A stretch of 44,161 nucleotides of DNA. Source: Rubrimonas cliftonensis (GTDB taxonomy: Bacteria; Pseudomonadota; Alphaproteobacteria; Rhodobacterales; Rhodobacteraceae). The notes beneath the pieces are model-generated. The model had not been told where the DNA came from. It did no database searches and worked only from the letters and a program-made list of their open reading frames with translations. Location: assembly GCF_900107585.1 (NCBI RefSeq), contig NZ_FNQM01000021.1, forward strand, positions 1-44,161, in the 5' to 3' direction. Positions 43,523 through 44,161 of the stretch are shown piece by piece; the stretch's first letter is position 1, and every line of letters begins with the position of its first letter. A program made the translations under genes and the position numbers.

Positions 43523-43902
43523 TGTCGCTTGTCGACACGTCCGCGTGGATCGAGTGGCTGATCGCCTCGCCGACAGGTGAACGCGTCGCCGAGCATCTGC
43601 CGGATCAGTCGGACTGGCTGGTGCCGACCATCGTTCAACTCGAACTGGCCAAGTGGCTGACGCGCGAGGTAGGCGATGACAAGGCTGATCAGGTGATCGC
43701 GTTCACGCAGGTCTGCAGGGTTGAAACGCTCGACACCGAGATCGCGCTGGCGGCTGCAGACGCCTGCAGGGAACGCGGTCTCGCCATGGCCGACGCCATC
43801 ATCTTCGCGACAGCGCGACTGAGGGGGGCAACGCTTCTGACTTGTGATGCGCACTTCGACGGACTTCCCGGAGTGCGGCTCATCTCGAAGGTCAGGGCTT
43901 GA
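43522..43902 (+). CDS. vapC: PIN-domain ribonuclease toxin (VapC)
   Basis: The 126-residue protein has a PIN domain with the acidic metal-binding residues in place: VDTSAW at the N-terminus, the glutamate in VQLELAKW, MADAIIFATA and TCDAHF near the C-terminus. VapC toxins cleave tRNA or rRNA when the antitoxin is degraded. The start is fixed by the one-base overlap with the antitoxin stop (TGATG). Length is normal and no key residue is missing, so the module looks functional. Nothing recognisable follows it to the end of the window. Confidence 0.93.
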   Translation: MSLVDTSAWIEWLIASPTGERVAEHLPDQSDWLVPTIVQLELAKWLTREVGDDKADQVIAFTQVCRVETLDTEIALAAADACRERGLAMADAIIFATARLRGATLLTCDAHFDGLPGVRLISKVRA

Positions 43903-44161
43903 TGAAATGCGACGCACAACGCGCAAGCCTGATCGGCTTCTCCCGGTTTCGGCCGGTCACGGGGCCGGAGGGAGGCGCCAGTAGGCGGCGGCTTCCGTTA
44001 AGATTTTTCGACGCGGGCCGCGTCGGAACGGGCGCCCGGGGCGCTTTGCGGCCCGTGTTGACAAATCTCCGATGATGGAAGCCGCGGGATGGCGGCGGAG
44101 GGTCCGGCTATGGGGAATTGACGGTTGAGGGCGGCATCTGAGCAGGAGCGGTGTCAGGGGC

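Noticed and set aside
44058..44063. TTGACA box near the right edge as a promoter
   Set aside because: I could not find a matching -10 at proper spacing, and the downstream gene would lie outside the window.

Overview
The window is a very GC-rich bacterial chromosome segment whose gene content points to an alphaproteobacterium of the Rhodobacterales type. The pointers are a secreted protein with a VPLPA-type C-terminal sorting signal, a CIRCE-controlled groESL operon, ctaA (heme A synthase), a tripartite tricarboxylate transporter and several FCD-type GntR regulators. The species cannot be named from the sequence alone.

Left edge (1-1550): the 5' part of an IS1634-like transposase runs off the window. 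Next to it is a strikingly AT-rich stretch of about 0.7 kb with one orphan, probably 5'-truncated gene. GC-rich native sequence then resumes. Housekeeping block (1555-11417): a VPLPA-CTERM protein, a cold-shock protein, an AraC/Ogt-type DNA repair methyltransferase, aquaporin Z, an RluA-type pseudouridine synthase, groES-groEL with promoter, CIRCE operator and terminator, a DUF3429 membrane protein coupled to a 55-residue ORF, a DCC-family protein, a hotdog thioesterase, an ECHDC3-like enoyl-CoA hydratase homologue and ctaA.

Catabolic block (11672-30212): two FAH-fold hydrolases flank an FCD regulator that has a perfect ACCAAT-N6-ATTGGT operator at its start. A + strand operon follows (FAH, periplasmic binding protein, ATPase, permease, second FCD regulator, sulfotransferase-like protein). 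Then come an SDR, a translationally coupled kinase/class III aminotransferase pair that resembles hydroxylysine kinase and its phospho-lyase, a methyltransferase with a divergent S-adenosylhomocysteine-hydrolase-like partner, and an orphan PAS histidine kinase across an AT-rich divergent promoter. The block ends with a TctC-TctB-TctA-GalB operon and a third paralogous FCD regulator with several ACCAAT/ATTGG boxes. I read this block as modules for importing and degrading small organic acids of aromatic or amino-acid origin.

Sulfatase block (30500-37785): an exported formylglycine-generating enzyme homologue, an exported HAD hydrolase, a CTAGR-type sulfatase, a 35-base poly-G tract, an outer-membrane beta-barrel protein, a broken sulfatase/alpha-beta-hydrolase chimera and a divergent AraC regulator. 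Right end (37843-44161): a patatin-like lipoprotein, a decayed IS5-family transposase, PEP carboxylase (ppc) and a VapBC-type toxin-antitoxin pair.

The observations I would look at first are the SAHH-like/methyltransferase pair, the chimeric sulfatase, the apparently periplasmic sulfatase-maturation module with the adjacent poly-G tract, and the GalB-tricarboxylate-transporter operon.
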